Made by a program: the position numbers and the translations under genes. A DNA stretch of 64,000 bases from contig CM040758.1 of the NCBI GenBank assembly GCA_022829145.1, positions 20,873,075-20,937,074 of the forward strand, written 5' to 3'. Every line of letters starts with the position of its first letter. Positions within the stretch are counted from its first letter, which is position 1. Source of the DNA: Albula goreensis. Its lineage: Eukaryota; Chordata; Actinopteri; Albuliformes; Albulidae. Below, in pieces: positions 1 to 22,628 of this stretch. The notes below the pieces were generated by a model. That model had not been told where the DNA came from, did not search any database, and was given only the letters and a program-made list of their open reading frames with translations.

Positions 1-3000
1 GTAATGTGCAGGAGCCTTTTAACATTTTTTAAAACATTCATCTAAGGAATTGCCGTATTTGAAACACGTGTCAGCACGCTGATTAGCTGAGGTTCTCAGT
101 CAGATAGGACAGTACAGACCTGGAGTTAATTTCAAATAATACTCTATTAATACAGAATATAATGAAGGTCATCCTTAACAGATCATGTAAGCAAAAAGTG
201 TTTTGGGTAGATGCAGATACTGTGTCTGAGATGGCACAGACTGCTACAGGCTGTTTTACGCACCATGGAGGTAGGTCTCCGCTGTGGGAGGGGCTTTCAG
301 ACAGAAAGCACACACAACCACATCTTACTGGCTTCAGCGTCAGACCCGACTTTGTTCAACAATGAGATGTCTGTGGCCAGGTTTTATTCAGAACTGCTGT
401 CCGCAAAGATCGGGGAACTTAAATTACACTCTTGCACACTATTATATTTCAAAGAAAATTACATCTTACCCCTTTTTAGAAACCGGAATATTTTCAATTT
501 GTTATACAATCTCATGTATGCTGATAGTAATGTGGGTTTGGCGCTGGTTACAGAAGCTCCACAAACCCCAGATAACCACTTCTCTCAGACGGCTTCCAAA
601 GGCCTGCTTTTCATCTGCAGTGATCCAAATGACCCTCTTATACAGTGGATGAGAGGTGTACCCCAGTAACAAAACAAACCTGATCCAGTAATAGGAAGCT
701 GTACATTTCAAAAACATGCACTTACACTCTCTTTTATTGATTGCACTTAATTCATTTGGCACATTTAATGGCACCATTAAAATAATTCTATGGACTATCT
801 ACAAGAATTTTATATGATTTAATCAGTAGTTTATATGAATACATTTGGGGAGATGAATATTGATGAAACTAGAGCTCTACCTGGACAAAAGTCTAAACAG
901 TTTTTAGACATTTGAGTCATGCAAAAGTAACAGAGAACCCTTAAGAGTGCTAGATAAAACCTTTCTTCCAAGAGCGATACTGTGCCAGAGAGTTCTCTGT
1001 TTAACGCCAGGTTTTCCAGATGTGTCTGTGTGGCCCTGCAGCCCAGCCTGAGCTGTTGATTTTACCTGTCCTTCTCTGTCTGTGTCACAGGCTTACTCAC
1101 AGATTGCGAGTTAGGAGCAGCTCCCAATCCCACATTCCAGACATTTTTCCTTTACCTCCAGGGACGTGGAGGAGGGCAGCCCAAGGGGTATTCCACAGCC
1201 GTGTTTTCTTTTGGCGAAGTCTCCCATGATGAATTATGGTGATTATTACCCCCTAAACCAACGCTGCACTGTAACAGCTCCATGAAGCCATGTCTGAGAG
1301 CATGTGCTGAGGTCAGCCGAATCCCATGCTGATGAAATACAGCTTCCACACACTCATAAACCAGCCCGTGTTTACGGGCTGGAAAATAAATGTCAGGTGA
1401 GTTCATCTCCTCATCTTTATGGACACAGCACCGGTGGCCAGTCATTTTAAATGGCACAATCATTTTTCTTCGTCTCATGACTTCTGAAGACAAGAATCCG
1501 CTCCGCACATTGTCTAAAATGTAGATGCTTTCACATTTTGCTTTAATTAAGGGATAAGACATAGGATGAGAGAGTTTTCTAAGTTGCAGAGCTGTCTATC
1601 TGTATAGATGTTTTCCACATTATTTTGGATTTGAGGGATTTACTCTGTCTCTGCATTTTTACTCTCAGTTGATGATGTTTCAACTTCTTATGGTGCTTTT
1701 TGGGCATTTTTCACATCTGTGTTAAATATTTTCCCAAATATTTCGGGGAGCAGGGACTCATCCAGTGCTCTGCCAAGGCAATTTCTCTGGAGGAAAAGGG
1801 ACAGTTCTATGAGGCATATTGTATGCACTGTATTTGTATAATGTTTATGCAGTAAGAGAAAACGTGTTTCTGTTAGCTCTATCTGTTAGTCATTACCAAA
1901 ATTGCAAGGAATAAAGGTTGAGTTGGAATTATAACTCTTAGCTGATTCCCGCCTTCAAATGCTTGATTGCAAATCCATGTGTGTTAATTCATCACTTTTG
2001 TAGGACTTTAGGTTGCTATTTGTAAGGTTCCAGTCAAAAAGGATGAATAAGTACGGTGAAAACTGTGGCTGAAGTGCAGATTGCTGTGTCACAGTTTGTG
2101 GTCAGCGCATCTATTTCAGTCAGTGTTATGCTATACTGACTGTAAAGCAAGGACACTGTGTGTGCTGGCTTCCATACATTCTCAGACCACCCCTTCCACC
2201 AGGATATGTGGTCTGTAATATCAGAAGCACATAGGTCCCAAATAAAATACAGCTATGGGTATAATTTGCTATAAACGCTGAGTGTCATTAAGTAGACTTG
2301 GAAAGAGTGGGCTTTCATACAGAACCCCCACTATCCCTCAGACCCCAATTTTGGATTTGCTTGATGTTGCTCCATGAGAAGAGTTGGCGTAAGATAACAT
2401 ATTTAATCTGAAACATTTAATCAATGCAATATCTTGCATTTGGTCATCGCTCGCTGTCCCTGTAACCTTGGTTCAGCTAACGTACTTTTTTTTCACATAT
2501 CAATCATAAATAAGAGTTCGGTGTTTGCAGAGCGTTGCAGTAGCTCAGGCTGTAATTAGGATGGATTAAGATATAAAGTATCCATCGTGTTCCTTGTTGC
2601 CAAAACGCAAAATTGTATGTTGAGACTGGAATTGCAACGGACAGAGATGAGACATAGCATTCCCTCTGTGGCCATGAGAGAGCCAAGAATCCCCTGGGGA
2701 GCTGCTCGCTGTCTGTGGGGGAATGTGGTTTGGATTTCTTTTTTTTCCATCTTTTCAGCTTTGCTTTAAAACCATTATTATAGCATGAAGAGTTATACAA
2801 ATGCAGAGGAAATTGTAAAGTTTCCTAAGAAATACAGAGCCCTCTTTGGCAGAAGAACTGGTAAAACCCTAAAAGCAATGGTTGCATTCAAGGCCCTTTT
2901 CCAAACTGAAGGGGAGGATAGATTTGAGTGCTGAAATTTGATTTTTAATTAAAGGAATGTGATCATGAAAAATGATGGCACTATAGCACTATAACTCTGC

Positions 3001-5874
3001 TAACATACAGAAATTGTGTAAACTACAGATTTCAAAATTACACTCTTGTAAGTCCTTTGACATTTGCTGTATTAATTATTACTGCTGTATTAATTTAAAA
3101 AACACTGGAAGTAATCTATAAACATTTGCTTCCCAGCAAGAAGTGGATATTCCAGATTTGAGGGTCATGTTGAATTCATTAATTAGCCGCGGGAGTCTGG
3201 ATTAGGCTGTATTTTATTAGAGTGCTGAAATCCCAGCAGATTCCTCAGCGGTCTCCCCTGCCAAGAGAAACAGGGACCGCGTTATTATCTCAATTATCTC
3301 TGTTGTTCTCTGCTCTTCCACAAATCTCCCACAATTCCCTGCAAACCTGAGCTGTTTTGACTTTTTATCCACTTGAACTGCGCGCAGATACATTGTTCTG
3401 CAGTCATATGAGACATAAGGGAGTCATATGTAGTCCAGGAAACACAGCAAGTGTGAGTGAGTCAGTGAACGGCCTGGTGTTTCAGTGAGTGAGCAAATTG
3501 CTGATCAGGTGAGTATGAGTGACTATGAAAGCTAATAAGACAATGAGCTTGCACTGTGAGTTAAAGATGAAAAACTGTCTATGAATATGTGTACTGTTTT
3601 CTTCAGGTACTCCTTATGTACAGCCCTAATGTACACCCTTTAAAATGTAAATCATCACATGCATGTATACTCCCAAGTAACACTGCTATGTTTTGGTCAA
3701 TAAAACCGCACTTCACACTGCACCGCAACAAAAACATCCCTTTTAGGTATACCTAATGACATCCTGTAATTCTCTGTAGTTCATGATACTGTATCATTTC
3801 TGAGTGGGCTTTTAAAGAAATTATTATAACATAATAAATGTAAGGTGTGATCAATTTTGGACTTTATTTGTATCCTGAAAGGAAGCACAGGCATCTGTAA
3901 TTTGACCCCCAAGTCTCCCCATTGAGTGACTTGAGCTCAGAAGCTGAACTTTTGGTCAGCAAACCAATATCAACACTGAGTACCTGTGTTGCACGCTACA
4001 TTAAAATCTAACAGCTGCGTTGCATTAGTGGCTCCCCTTGGCGTCGGAATCCACTGTGCAGAGGGGAAACTTCATCGCTATAGTGACATTAAATCTGTAT
4101 CACATGAAGCGCAGGACTGTTCGCTTCACATTCCCTGCTCAGGTCATAAAGATTTTGACCAAAAACAAGGGCAGGTATAAATTGCATGAAACCAATGAAC
4201 CGTGGCCAATGAGTGTTCTCAAAGGGAAATGCGAGATGTAATACGGTGTGGTTTTTCCACAATGTTTATTCAACAGGTGTTTAGTGAGCAGACAGTGTGT
4301 ATGATGGGTAGGACCATCTGCGTATCACGGTGACTGAAGGGGTGAAGGCCACGAGACAGGGACAGTGTGGTTGACCAGACACCTCTCAGCTGAGTCAGAT
4401 TCACCCTATGGAAACGGTGGCACAGGCATCACAGTATAATTGGAAGAAAGAGTGAAGGGCCATTGGTTAAAGCTTAGTGCTGGGGTACTCCCAGGTGGAG
4501 CACTGCTTCACATACAGAGCAAAAGCCTGTTTTATTGTTTCTTGCTTTTGAATCCAGATCACAGGCCAATAAATCAACATGGAATTTCCCAGTTTTGTCT
4601 CAAGGCCTCAAAAAACAAAGATATTTAAATCCAACATAAACAATTTGTATGATGACAGCAGACATTTTTTTTCAAATTACAGTAACATTGTGGGTTCCAA
4701 ATGATTTTAGTACCTGTTCATACAAATGAGCTATCCCGATGAGCTTTTATTATAGCTGTCTCTAATATTCATGTGAAATACATTTCTGCATTAAGCAAAG
4801 GTGGTCCAAGTCTTCCGAGTGTTTACGGCTCCCTATGGCCCATTTAAACAAGGTTAGACTGGCCTATGCAAAAACATCTTCCATCTACAACCCATTCTTA
4901 ACTGTAGGCCATTTCTTTTTTCATGCTCAGTAAAATGTGAGATTTTACCTCAGTGTTTTTATTGTAGTCTCTATGGTATTTCTAACACTAACACACTCAA
5001 CAAAACAGAAAGCACCATTAAATCACTATAGTTTTACACAGAAATCATTCCACACTTTATTCCATATGTACATTTTATTCATAGAAATTCATGACAATAA
5101 TGACAGCACAAATGACTCTCATGAAAATACTTCAGCTGTGAAGAGGGTAAGGAGTTGTAAACATTTTTTCTTCACTACCGGTAAGGCTTTCAGCATGTCT
5201 GGCCACACCTTTTAAGCTTTTACAGATAGCTACAACACACAACATGGTGGCAGCAGGAGGGTGTTGACAACGGAGGTCTTGTGACTAGTTAGCGTGTCCG
5301 ACACTGTTTGCTCAGGTATCACTGCTGACGCTCCCATTATAAACACAATTTCGCAGTCATGTATAAATGTGAGGTTCTCATTTAACAGGTCTGCCAGCAG
5401 CTTTGCCATGTGCATACAGAATGGTGTGTTAATCCATAAACCGCTTCGGTTTCCAGAACCAGCGTCACCTGCCTTTTGGTTATCTGCAGGGCAAATCGAG
5501 ATACACAAGCCTGTATTTAATTTAATTTCACGTGTTACATAAATGTGTGCACTGTCTGCCACCCTCTGTGTGAACTCCAGGTTACTGTACTGTACATCTG
5601 ACCAAAATAACTCTCCCATAGTGAGCACTTATGAAATATCCTAATTGTTTAAGCAAACAGGATGCAGACGCGTAGGATAAAGCTGGCTCTTTACATTTCC
5701 ATTGTTGACAGGCGACCAGCGCTCCCACGTTTTGTCCTTAAGGTTTAGTCAAGCAGAGAGGAGAGCCAGGTCTCCATTGCTGGCTACAGAGAGCCTGAGA
5801 GAACTGACCCAGAGTTTGTCTGATTAAAATACATGCATTGAGTTGTGAGGGGGAATAAACCGCCCCTCCTCCCC
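1..5874. other. Gene-poor flank 3' of htra3, nothing recognised
   Basis: I see no exon, RNA gene or intact mobile element here. Open frames are short and lack family motifs. The part nearest htra3 probably holds its 3' UTR, because minus-strand AATAAA signals lie at 5056-5061 and 5074-5079, about 800 bases after the stop. An open minus-strand frame at 5230-5628 (132 codons) would then be inside the UTR and matches nothing I know. A GC-richer island at 3181-3400 is listed separately. Confidence 0.5.
3181..3400. promoter_or_regulatory. Possible conserved non-coding element
   Basis: Compared with its AT-rich surroundings this stretch is more complex and GC-balanced. It begins with a homeodomain-like TTAATTAGCC, followed by clean non-repetitive sequence without a coding frame. 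That texture is typical of vertebrate non-coding elements under constraint, but there is no direct evidence of function. It could equally be ordinary unique sequence. Confidence 0.2.
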
Positions 5875-15611
<9,737 letters not shown>

Positions 15612-17211
15612 CCTCCGGTTCGAAGTGGATTCACACAAACCACAAAACAGAAATGTCATAAAAAGGATATTGTGCCGTAAATAATTTCAGTCCAGTGTGC
15701 ACAAAGGCTAAATCTTCATCCTTGAGAGTGTTGTTAATTTACAAATGATTGTTTGGTGTAGGCGAAGCTGAATAGTGGTTCCAGTGCATCACATCAACTG
15801 AGCAACAAAAATAAAATTAATTCGCGGGGCTAATTTACAGCTACTGTACAATAAATACAATAAAACTGGCCTGGTAGAAAAATAATAACAAAGCAGTTAA
15901 AATAACTTAACCTCAGTAAACTAAGTCACAACAATGTTTTAAGTAGCTGAAAGCTCTGTCCAGAATCCGTTTCAGTGCCGACAGATTGTTAAGAGACTTC
16001 GAGTGGTGACTACACACATACTAAGCGCAAACTAAGAAGTGCAGAAGGTTTAGTTCATCCTCTCCTCTTAGCCAACAAGTTGTTCCGTTGATGGACTTTG
16101 GGGTCTGCCTCCCAGAGACCCCTGCTGTCACCATGACCGTGACGGAGAGAGCTGGCAACGTACAACCCTGTGCGCATAAGAATGTGATGAACGGCACAAT
16201 CTCCTTGCTCTGTTCCCTGCAACTTAATCTCTTAAGTGAGGTTCTACTTGTCTATGGCATCTGCTTGGTGTGTTTTTTTCCGATCATCATGCGGTTTTCG
16301 ATATTTGTTGTACAGTCTTTGTTAGCCATGTTAAATATTGCAGTTACGCGGTTCGTCAAACATTTAACCCAAAATACATGTTGTGCGCATTTGATTTTGA
16401 TTTGTAGAATCAAAACATCGATTCAATGGGTTGTTCAAATTAGTCACCTGGCCAATTATTTAAAAAGAACGTTGAATAATTGCCACCAACAAACAAAACA
16501 AATTAAAATATATATCTTAGTGAGAGAGTTTCACAGACTCATATTCCCATAGAGCTTAATTTATATATATTTTTTACAACTTCGATTGGATTTGTATTGC
16601 CACACCATAACAAGCGAACACGTGTGCGTTTGTCAGTGAATAATGGGCACAGACAAGTCATTTACTTTAGCAGTTCAATAGTGCCAGTGACATGCTTGTA
16701 CAATGTCGTCTAAGGTCAAAAGTGTGCTCAATTCAAAGGGACATTCTGAACCCTGATTTTCAATGATATTATCACAAAGAGTGTGTGCCATTGTTTTTTC
16801 AGTTGCGGAACACACTCTCATTTAAATCGAAGAATTAATGAAGTCACAGCATCTTATTTCCTTTTAGAATGCAATCAAACCGTTGTAGAACAAAGACTTA
16901 TCCATGCAGAGTAGTACAGCATGTGGAAAGTTACTCATAGACATTTTGGTGTCACAGCAGGCAGTTCATTGTGTGCAGGAATGTGAGAATAATCATAGCC
17001 CTTAATTGTGCACCAACTATTGATGGACAGTGAAAGTCAATGGTGAAAGCCTTCTGAATGGTGCTATGCAGTCCTGAGTAGTCATGTCTTTACAGGGTTG
17101 TACTGCAGTGCAAAAAAGTTTAACCTTAAAAATTCAGGATAACATCAAATGCAAAATGATGGTAAAGTGTCAAATGTGCACATATGAGAAGAGTCCCATG
17201 CATGTATCCTC

Positions 17212-17213
<2 letters not shown>

Positions 17214-17247
<34 letters not shown>

Positions 17248-17464
17248 CACGAATGCACGTACACACTCACATACACACACGCACGCACGCACAGACACAC
17301 TCACATACACACACACACACGCACGCATGCACAAACGCATGCACACACTCACATACACACACACACGCACACACACGCATGTATCCTCATACACACACAT
17401 GCACGCACACACACGCATGCACGCACGCACACACTCACGCACACACTCACATACACACACACAG
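17214..17464. repeat. Compound CA/CGCA microsatellite
   Basis: About 250 bases of CA repeats broken by GCACGCA and CTCACATA units. It creates spurious long open frames on both strands (His-Thr and Cys-Val repeats) that should not be annotated as genes. Confidence 0.97.
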
Positions 17465-19199
17465 ACATACACATTCCCCGATTATTACTTTTGACTGTTG
17501 GATTACAGTCTAACCTGTCACATTACTCCACCTAGTGGCAAATCAGACCTCCACAGTGAAAAGTGAGGAAGTTGGTTTTCACAGAATATTTTCCATGTTA
17601 CATACACTGGCCTGTATAAATATATATTTACAGGTATAACACTATTATTTTTACTCACCACCCCAAAAAGCTGACCAAAAGGCTCAAGTGGCCGTTCATT
17701 CCAGTCTCAGTCACAGTAAAAAGATATTTCAAGGGAAGGCTTGTGAACTTGCAACATTAAACTTGCTCTTGGCAGACTTTTTAAACGGTTTATACAGATG
17801 CAAAGAAAGCTGGGCTAGGGTCATTTTTTCTGTTCATATGCTGACATTATATGGATTGATTTACAAAATATGGCACCAATGAAATGACTGAATGCAAAAA
17901 CTATAATTTAAACTCTAAATTTAGGTTTAAAGGGAATAATATGTAAGAGAGAATATGGGTATATGGTAAAGTCAAACTGATTTTTTTTTTGGGAAAGCAA
18001 TTTAGAACTGTTCTGACTTTTGCTATTTCAAGAAAAAGAAAACACATACATTTTAAACACCAAGATATCAGAATCAAGTATTATAATCTTGTTTTCTGGA
18101 CACCGAAAAGTGCATGCATTTACACTCATGCATGTTGAATCATATGTTAGCAAAGCGTTTGTTTCTTATTTAATGAACAATAAATCCTGGTTTTACATGT
18201 GCTTCATCCAGGCTCATAGCAGCTTCATGTCATCCCGGTCAGCTTTGAAACTCTAAGCTAAACAGCCCAAGGCCAGGTGTAATCAGGAATGTCACTTTCT
18301 CACTCATTGCTCTCATCTTTTACTTCTCTCTTCCCTCTAAATGGGACCGGTTCTCCACAGGTGCCCTAGGCACCTGCGAATGCTTCAGTAGCAAGCATGA
18401 AGCATGCTTAACACAACACTTGCCCACACCGCTCCTCTCTTTCTGTGTTTGTATACATTCTTCATGTGTGTTCCTGCATTTTATGAGGAGGTTTGGCAAT
18501 GTCTCATGTCCACTACTTTGCTCAGGTTAGATTGACAGCCATATAAATTTAAATATATTGTGGCTGCAGGATGACTAGGCCTTTAGCTGTGATCCAGACC
18601 TTAGCATACAATCAGAGGTGCGGGCAGGACACCGTGATCCAAGCATTACAGGACAAGTGCTCAGACTCCATATAAACTAGACCGCTTACATCTGACTTAC
18701 ATCTGAGCCAACAGCCCTACTTCAATGAAAGCCTAAAACAAAGAACTTTGTGCTATCATCTGCATAAGTACATTAGAAATGAAGATACTTCAAAGTTCGC
18801 TGGCAAATAAGCAAGCTGGTATATTTGCAAGTGTTTTATTGTTTTATCGAGTTCTGCTGCAAGCTTTTTGTTGAAATGTCAAAATAAACATATATTTCAT
18901 GTTAGATAGGTTTGTGTTACTAAATGATAAAGACAGCTCCTGCTCAGTTCACAGCATTTCAGTTTTTTTGTTTCTTGAGCTGAAATGATTTGCCTCTGTC
19001 AGCTTTATAGGTCTTGACAGACCTGGAATAACATGTCAGTCAAGGTGCATTCAGGAGCACTTAGCATTCCATGGCTCCAGGTGAGGCGTTTCAGTTTGCT
19101 TCCAGTTGTCCTCTCCTGAGCTGGGCGGGGTATCTTTCTGAGTGGGAGGGCAAGGGGCTCGCTCCTTTTCTCCAAGGTGGTGTCTGCAGGGGCTCGGAC

Positions 19200-19225
19200 A
19201 TGACGGCGCTTCTCTGTCCCCGAGG
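19200..19225 (+). other. vwa2: Possible upstream vwa2 exon end with in-frame ATG
   Basis: The sequence around 19225 has a good donor (CGAGG|GTGAGT) at the end of a GC-rich stretch. Splicing to the acceptor at 19469 (tttttag|GAC) puts the ATG at 19200 in frame with the start at 19489, giving MTALLCPRGTLGLVR in front of MKIH. This could be a 5' UTR exon or an alternative N-terminus; no transcript was available to decide. Confidence 0.35.
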
Positions 19226-19488
19226 GTGAGTGACCTCCGACATTTCGGTTCTGAACATGTTCACGAATGGCACTTTGGCCTTGGCTGTGTTTGTGTGGGG
19301 CGGTATTCTTTTATCCCAGAACGAAAGCTGTCTTCTTAGTTCAGCTACAGAAGTGACTGATAGGAGGATGCCTTATTTATTGCTAGTCTGAGGATATATT
19401 TCATAGTTAAGTGGGATGCACGCTAAAATTGCTCATATCTTCCTCATTCTCTGGTTCATGATTTTTTAGGACTTTGGGACTCGTGAGA

Positions 19489-19822
19489 ATGAAGATCCAC
19501 ATACTAATAAGTATCATCCTCTTCCTTGCAGAGTTGAGTAAGTATGTCTTTTTAAGCAAACATTTCATTCACATTTGTGGTTGATAGCTTAGAGTAACTA
19601 TGCAACCGATCTTAAACATTTAATTGAAGGTTATATTTCAGGTTTTTCTCAGCAAAATTACAGTGGAAGCTAGCAGTGCAAATACTCTGAAGCACAGTTA
19701 CCTGTTGAATGACAATAAAATTGTGTTGGCATGAAATTACATTTCAGCTTCAAGAGGAGAAGGTCTTCAACAGATAATGGCTGATAAAGAGACAATAGTG
19801 AAAATATCAGCCTCAGGAAACT
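19489..19822 (+). CDS. vwa2: vwa2 exons 1-2: signal peptide and linker
   Basis: Exon 1 (19489-19537) encodes MKIHILISIILFLAEL, a signal peptide, with donor TTGA|GTAAGT. Exon 2 (19748-19822) encodes TSRGEGLQQIMADKETIVK and then ISASGN; KETI-KISA is also found in human VWA2. The 210-base intron between them is 19538-19747. Confidence 0.85.
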
Positions 19823-22535
19823 GTGAGTATATTTCACTCACTCCAACCAATGGTGGTATAACATCATTACTGTTACATTGATGTAGGCTGGTGGATATAC
19901 CAGCACACAGATAGAGAAATGGACAGATACTGACATACCGAGCAAAATGGAATATCCACAGGCAGAAAGTGATCAAACTGCAGTATGAAATGTTATTGAT
20001 TAATCATGTATCATGTGATATTGTTCTTTTATTCATTACATGCAGACAGTTACCGGAAAACGATTGCGTAATTTAAGGCAATATAATTTTAAACAGAAAT
20101 AGAATGAGGCCATGTTTATAACTGCATATTGAAAATAGAAGAATGGTAACAGTGAGTCCATGATGAGGGGAAACTGCATTGATTATCCGTTTGTGAGAGG
20201 AGTTGTGTTTGTTTTTGTCTGAAGTGATCCAGTGCTCAGCAGCTATGGACGTGCTACTGCTAATCGATGGCTCCTACAGCATTGGCAAAGCCAGCTTTGA
20301 GCGCTCCAAGCACTTTGCTGTGAAGATGGTGGAAGCATTGGATATCAACCCGGACCGGGTACGCATTAAGAAAACGGGTGTCAAAATTCAAAGTCCAAAT
20401 TCATGCTGACAGCTGTGGCAGTCCTATCAAGTTGTATTTGTCAAGGCACTGTTTACATTGTTTGAGCTGTTGAAATTTTATTTCTGTTGTGGTCCCTCGT
20501 GCTGTTTTGTTCAGGTTCGGATAGGTGTCATACAGTACAGCTCTAAACCAAAAACAGAATTTACTTTGAGTGATTACCCCACACGAGATGAAGCTAAAGA
20601 GGCCATCAAAAATATTCATTTTCGGTAAGAACCTTTCAAAACATGTTCTTTTTTAACGAGTGTTTAAGAATACAGATAGATGCATTGCATACACAGATTG
20701 CATATCCATGCAAAAGTATCCTGTTTTCTAGATGTGGCCTTTTAACTCAGAAGTTGACTAAATGAAGCACTGCTGTGGTCCTCTTAAAAAAAAATCCATA
20801 TCCTTATTCAGTTGCTAATTTAGTAAAGATCCAGAGCTGTAGATGAATGATATGTGAAAAATGAAACCATGTTAAATGCCCTCGTAAAGAAAATTAACAT
20901 TGGAATTACTGATAACAGTGCAAATCAGGCATTTCATTAAATAAACTGTACTTTTATTTTTATTCCAAGAGGGGGCAGCACACAGATTGGAAAAGTCATA
21001 AAACATGTATTAAGAAAAGGGTTCCCTGGCGGAAGAGATGAAACATCCAAGATCCTCGTCATCCTCACTGATGGCAAGTCCCAGGACAACATCAAGTCCC
21101 CCGCCACGTATGCCCGTAAAAGTGGAATAAAGCTGTTCGCTGTCGGAATTAAGCACCCAAAGTAAGCCAGTTTTTTATTGAAATATTTACTTTTTCTGTT
21201 TTTAACATTTGCATACAAAATCTGTATGTTAAATGGAAAACACTACTTTCATATTCATAAAAAGGCATAAATCATCTGTGAGATCTGGATTCAAGGGGAT
21301 GAAAAACAATACACTCTGACTGTTCCCCTCACCACTAAGTGTTCTGGTTTCTTTGAAAGGCTCCAATGGCTTGTAGGAATAATAAGATAATTAGACCCCA
21401 TTTATACTGCTGCACATGCCGGTATCCAAAGTAAAGTATAAACGTACAATTTGTGTCTCTTAATGTGGCATAGTCTAAAGTGACTTCAGTTGTAAATCTT
21501 TATTATTATATTTGTTATTATTTAGACCATCAAGGTTACTTCTGCAATTAGCAGGGAGGGGTAAGATGACTGCTTGTATTACTGTGGCAGTGTAGGTCAT
21601 TGTGATCACTTTTGCCTAAATGCTGTCTGATGATGTTCTGTTTGTGATAAAGGTTGAGAATTGATTTTGATGAAACATGATTACATTTTTTTCCCCAGGG
21701 AACATGGAAGAAATGATTTTATCTCTGTTTCAGTTTAAATGCTTAGGTTTTATGACAGCACCAGTCTGAATTACATTAGATGCCCTCTCATAAAAAAGGA
21801 GTATGAGAGTGTGGGGGGGGTGACATGAGGTGTTTTCACACTCAGGTGGGATGGTCTGCACACGATAGCCAGCGACCCCAGTGAGATGTATGTCTTCTTC
21901 GCCGAGCATTACGATGATGCCGTCAATGGTCTCATCACCACATTGACGCAGACAGCTGTCTGCAACGATATTCACCCTCGTATGTAACGGCTTTCTCTCT
22001 ACGCACTTAATCATTCTTTAGGTTGTTTCTAAATGCTTGTCATTTTTGTCATTGCTCACACTCATATTGATTTCATTGGCCAATTCTTCATGAATTATAA
22101 ATGAGTGAATGAGTGAGTGAAATAAACATCAATCAGTCAATCATTCAATTACCTGATTAATGGCTTGTTTAGAATGTTTTAAATTGAGCAGAAGAAAGTT
22201 AGCATCTTGATTACTTTTATTACATAAATCTTTGGAAATCACCCCTGAAGTCACATATTACAAGTCCTTTCCTTTAATTCAGGAAACTAAACCTTCAGAC
22301 AACATGAATGTGTTTGGAAGGAATTTATTATGATGTAGCAAGTTGTATATCAGTATAGACATTTGATCTTGGGCTTGGAGTCCTGGCAGGCAGCATCATA
22401 CCTCACTATTTTTTAGGGTGAAGTGATCCCCCTCTTTAGAACAGAGGGTGAAATACAGAAGAAAGGGAAGTAGACATGAAGGTGGAGATGGGGAGGAGGA
22501 CGGATGGGAGAGAAGGTGTGTGGCAAATTAATACC

Positions 22536-22628
<93 letters not shown>

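Larger units (their letters stand above)
15612..19469. promoter_or_regulatory. Divergent htra3 / vwa2 upstream interval
   Basis: htra3 runs left and vwa2 runs right from this 3.9-kb interval. It holds a 250-base CA-rich microsatellite at 17214-17464. A GC-richer stretch at 19080-19225 is the best candidate for the vwa2 promoter and first exon. Open frames here (for example 16088-16552) show no family resemblance. I found no convincing TATA box. Confidence 0.5.

Noticed and set aside
5230-5628. 132-codon minus-strand open frame after htra3
   Set aside because: No recognised motif, no splice context, and it lies where the htra3 3' UTR should be.
16088-16552. 154-codon plus-strand open frame in the htra3/vwa2 interval
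   Set aside because: Composition is AT-rich intergenic; no domain, no flanking exons.
17084-17535. Several long open frames on both strands rich in His-Thr or Cys-Val
   Set aside because: They are translations of the CA microsatellite and carry no coding signal.
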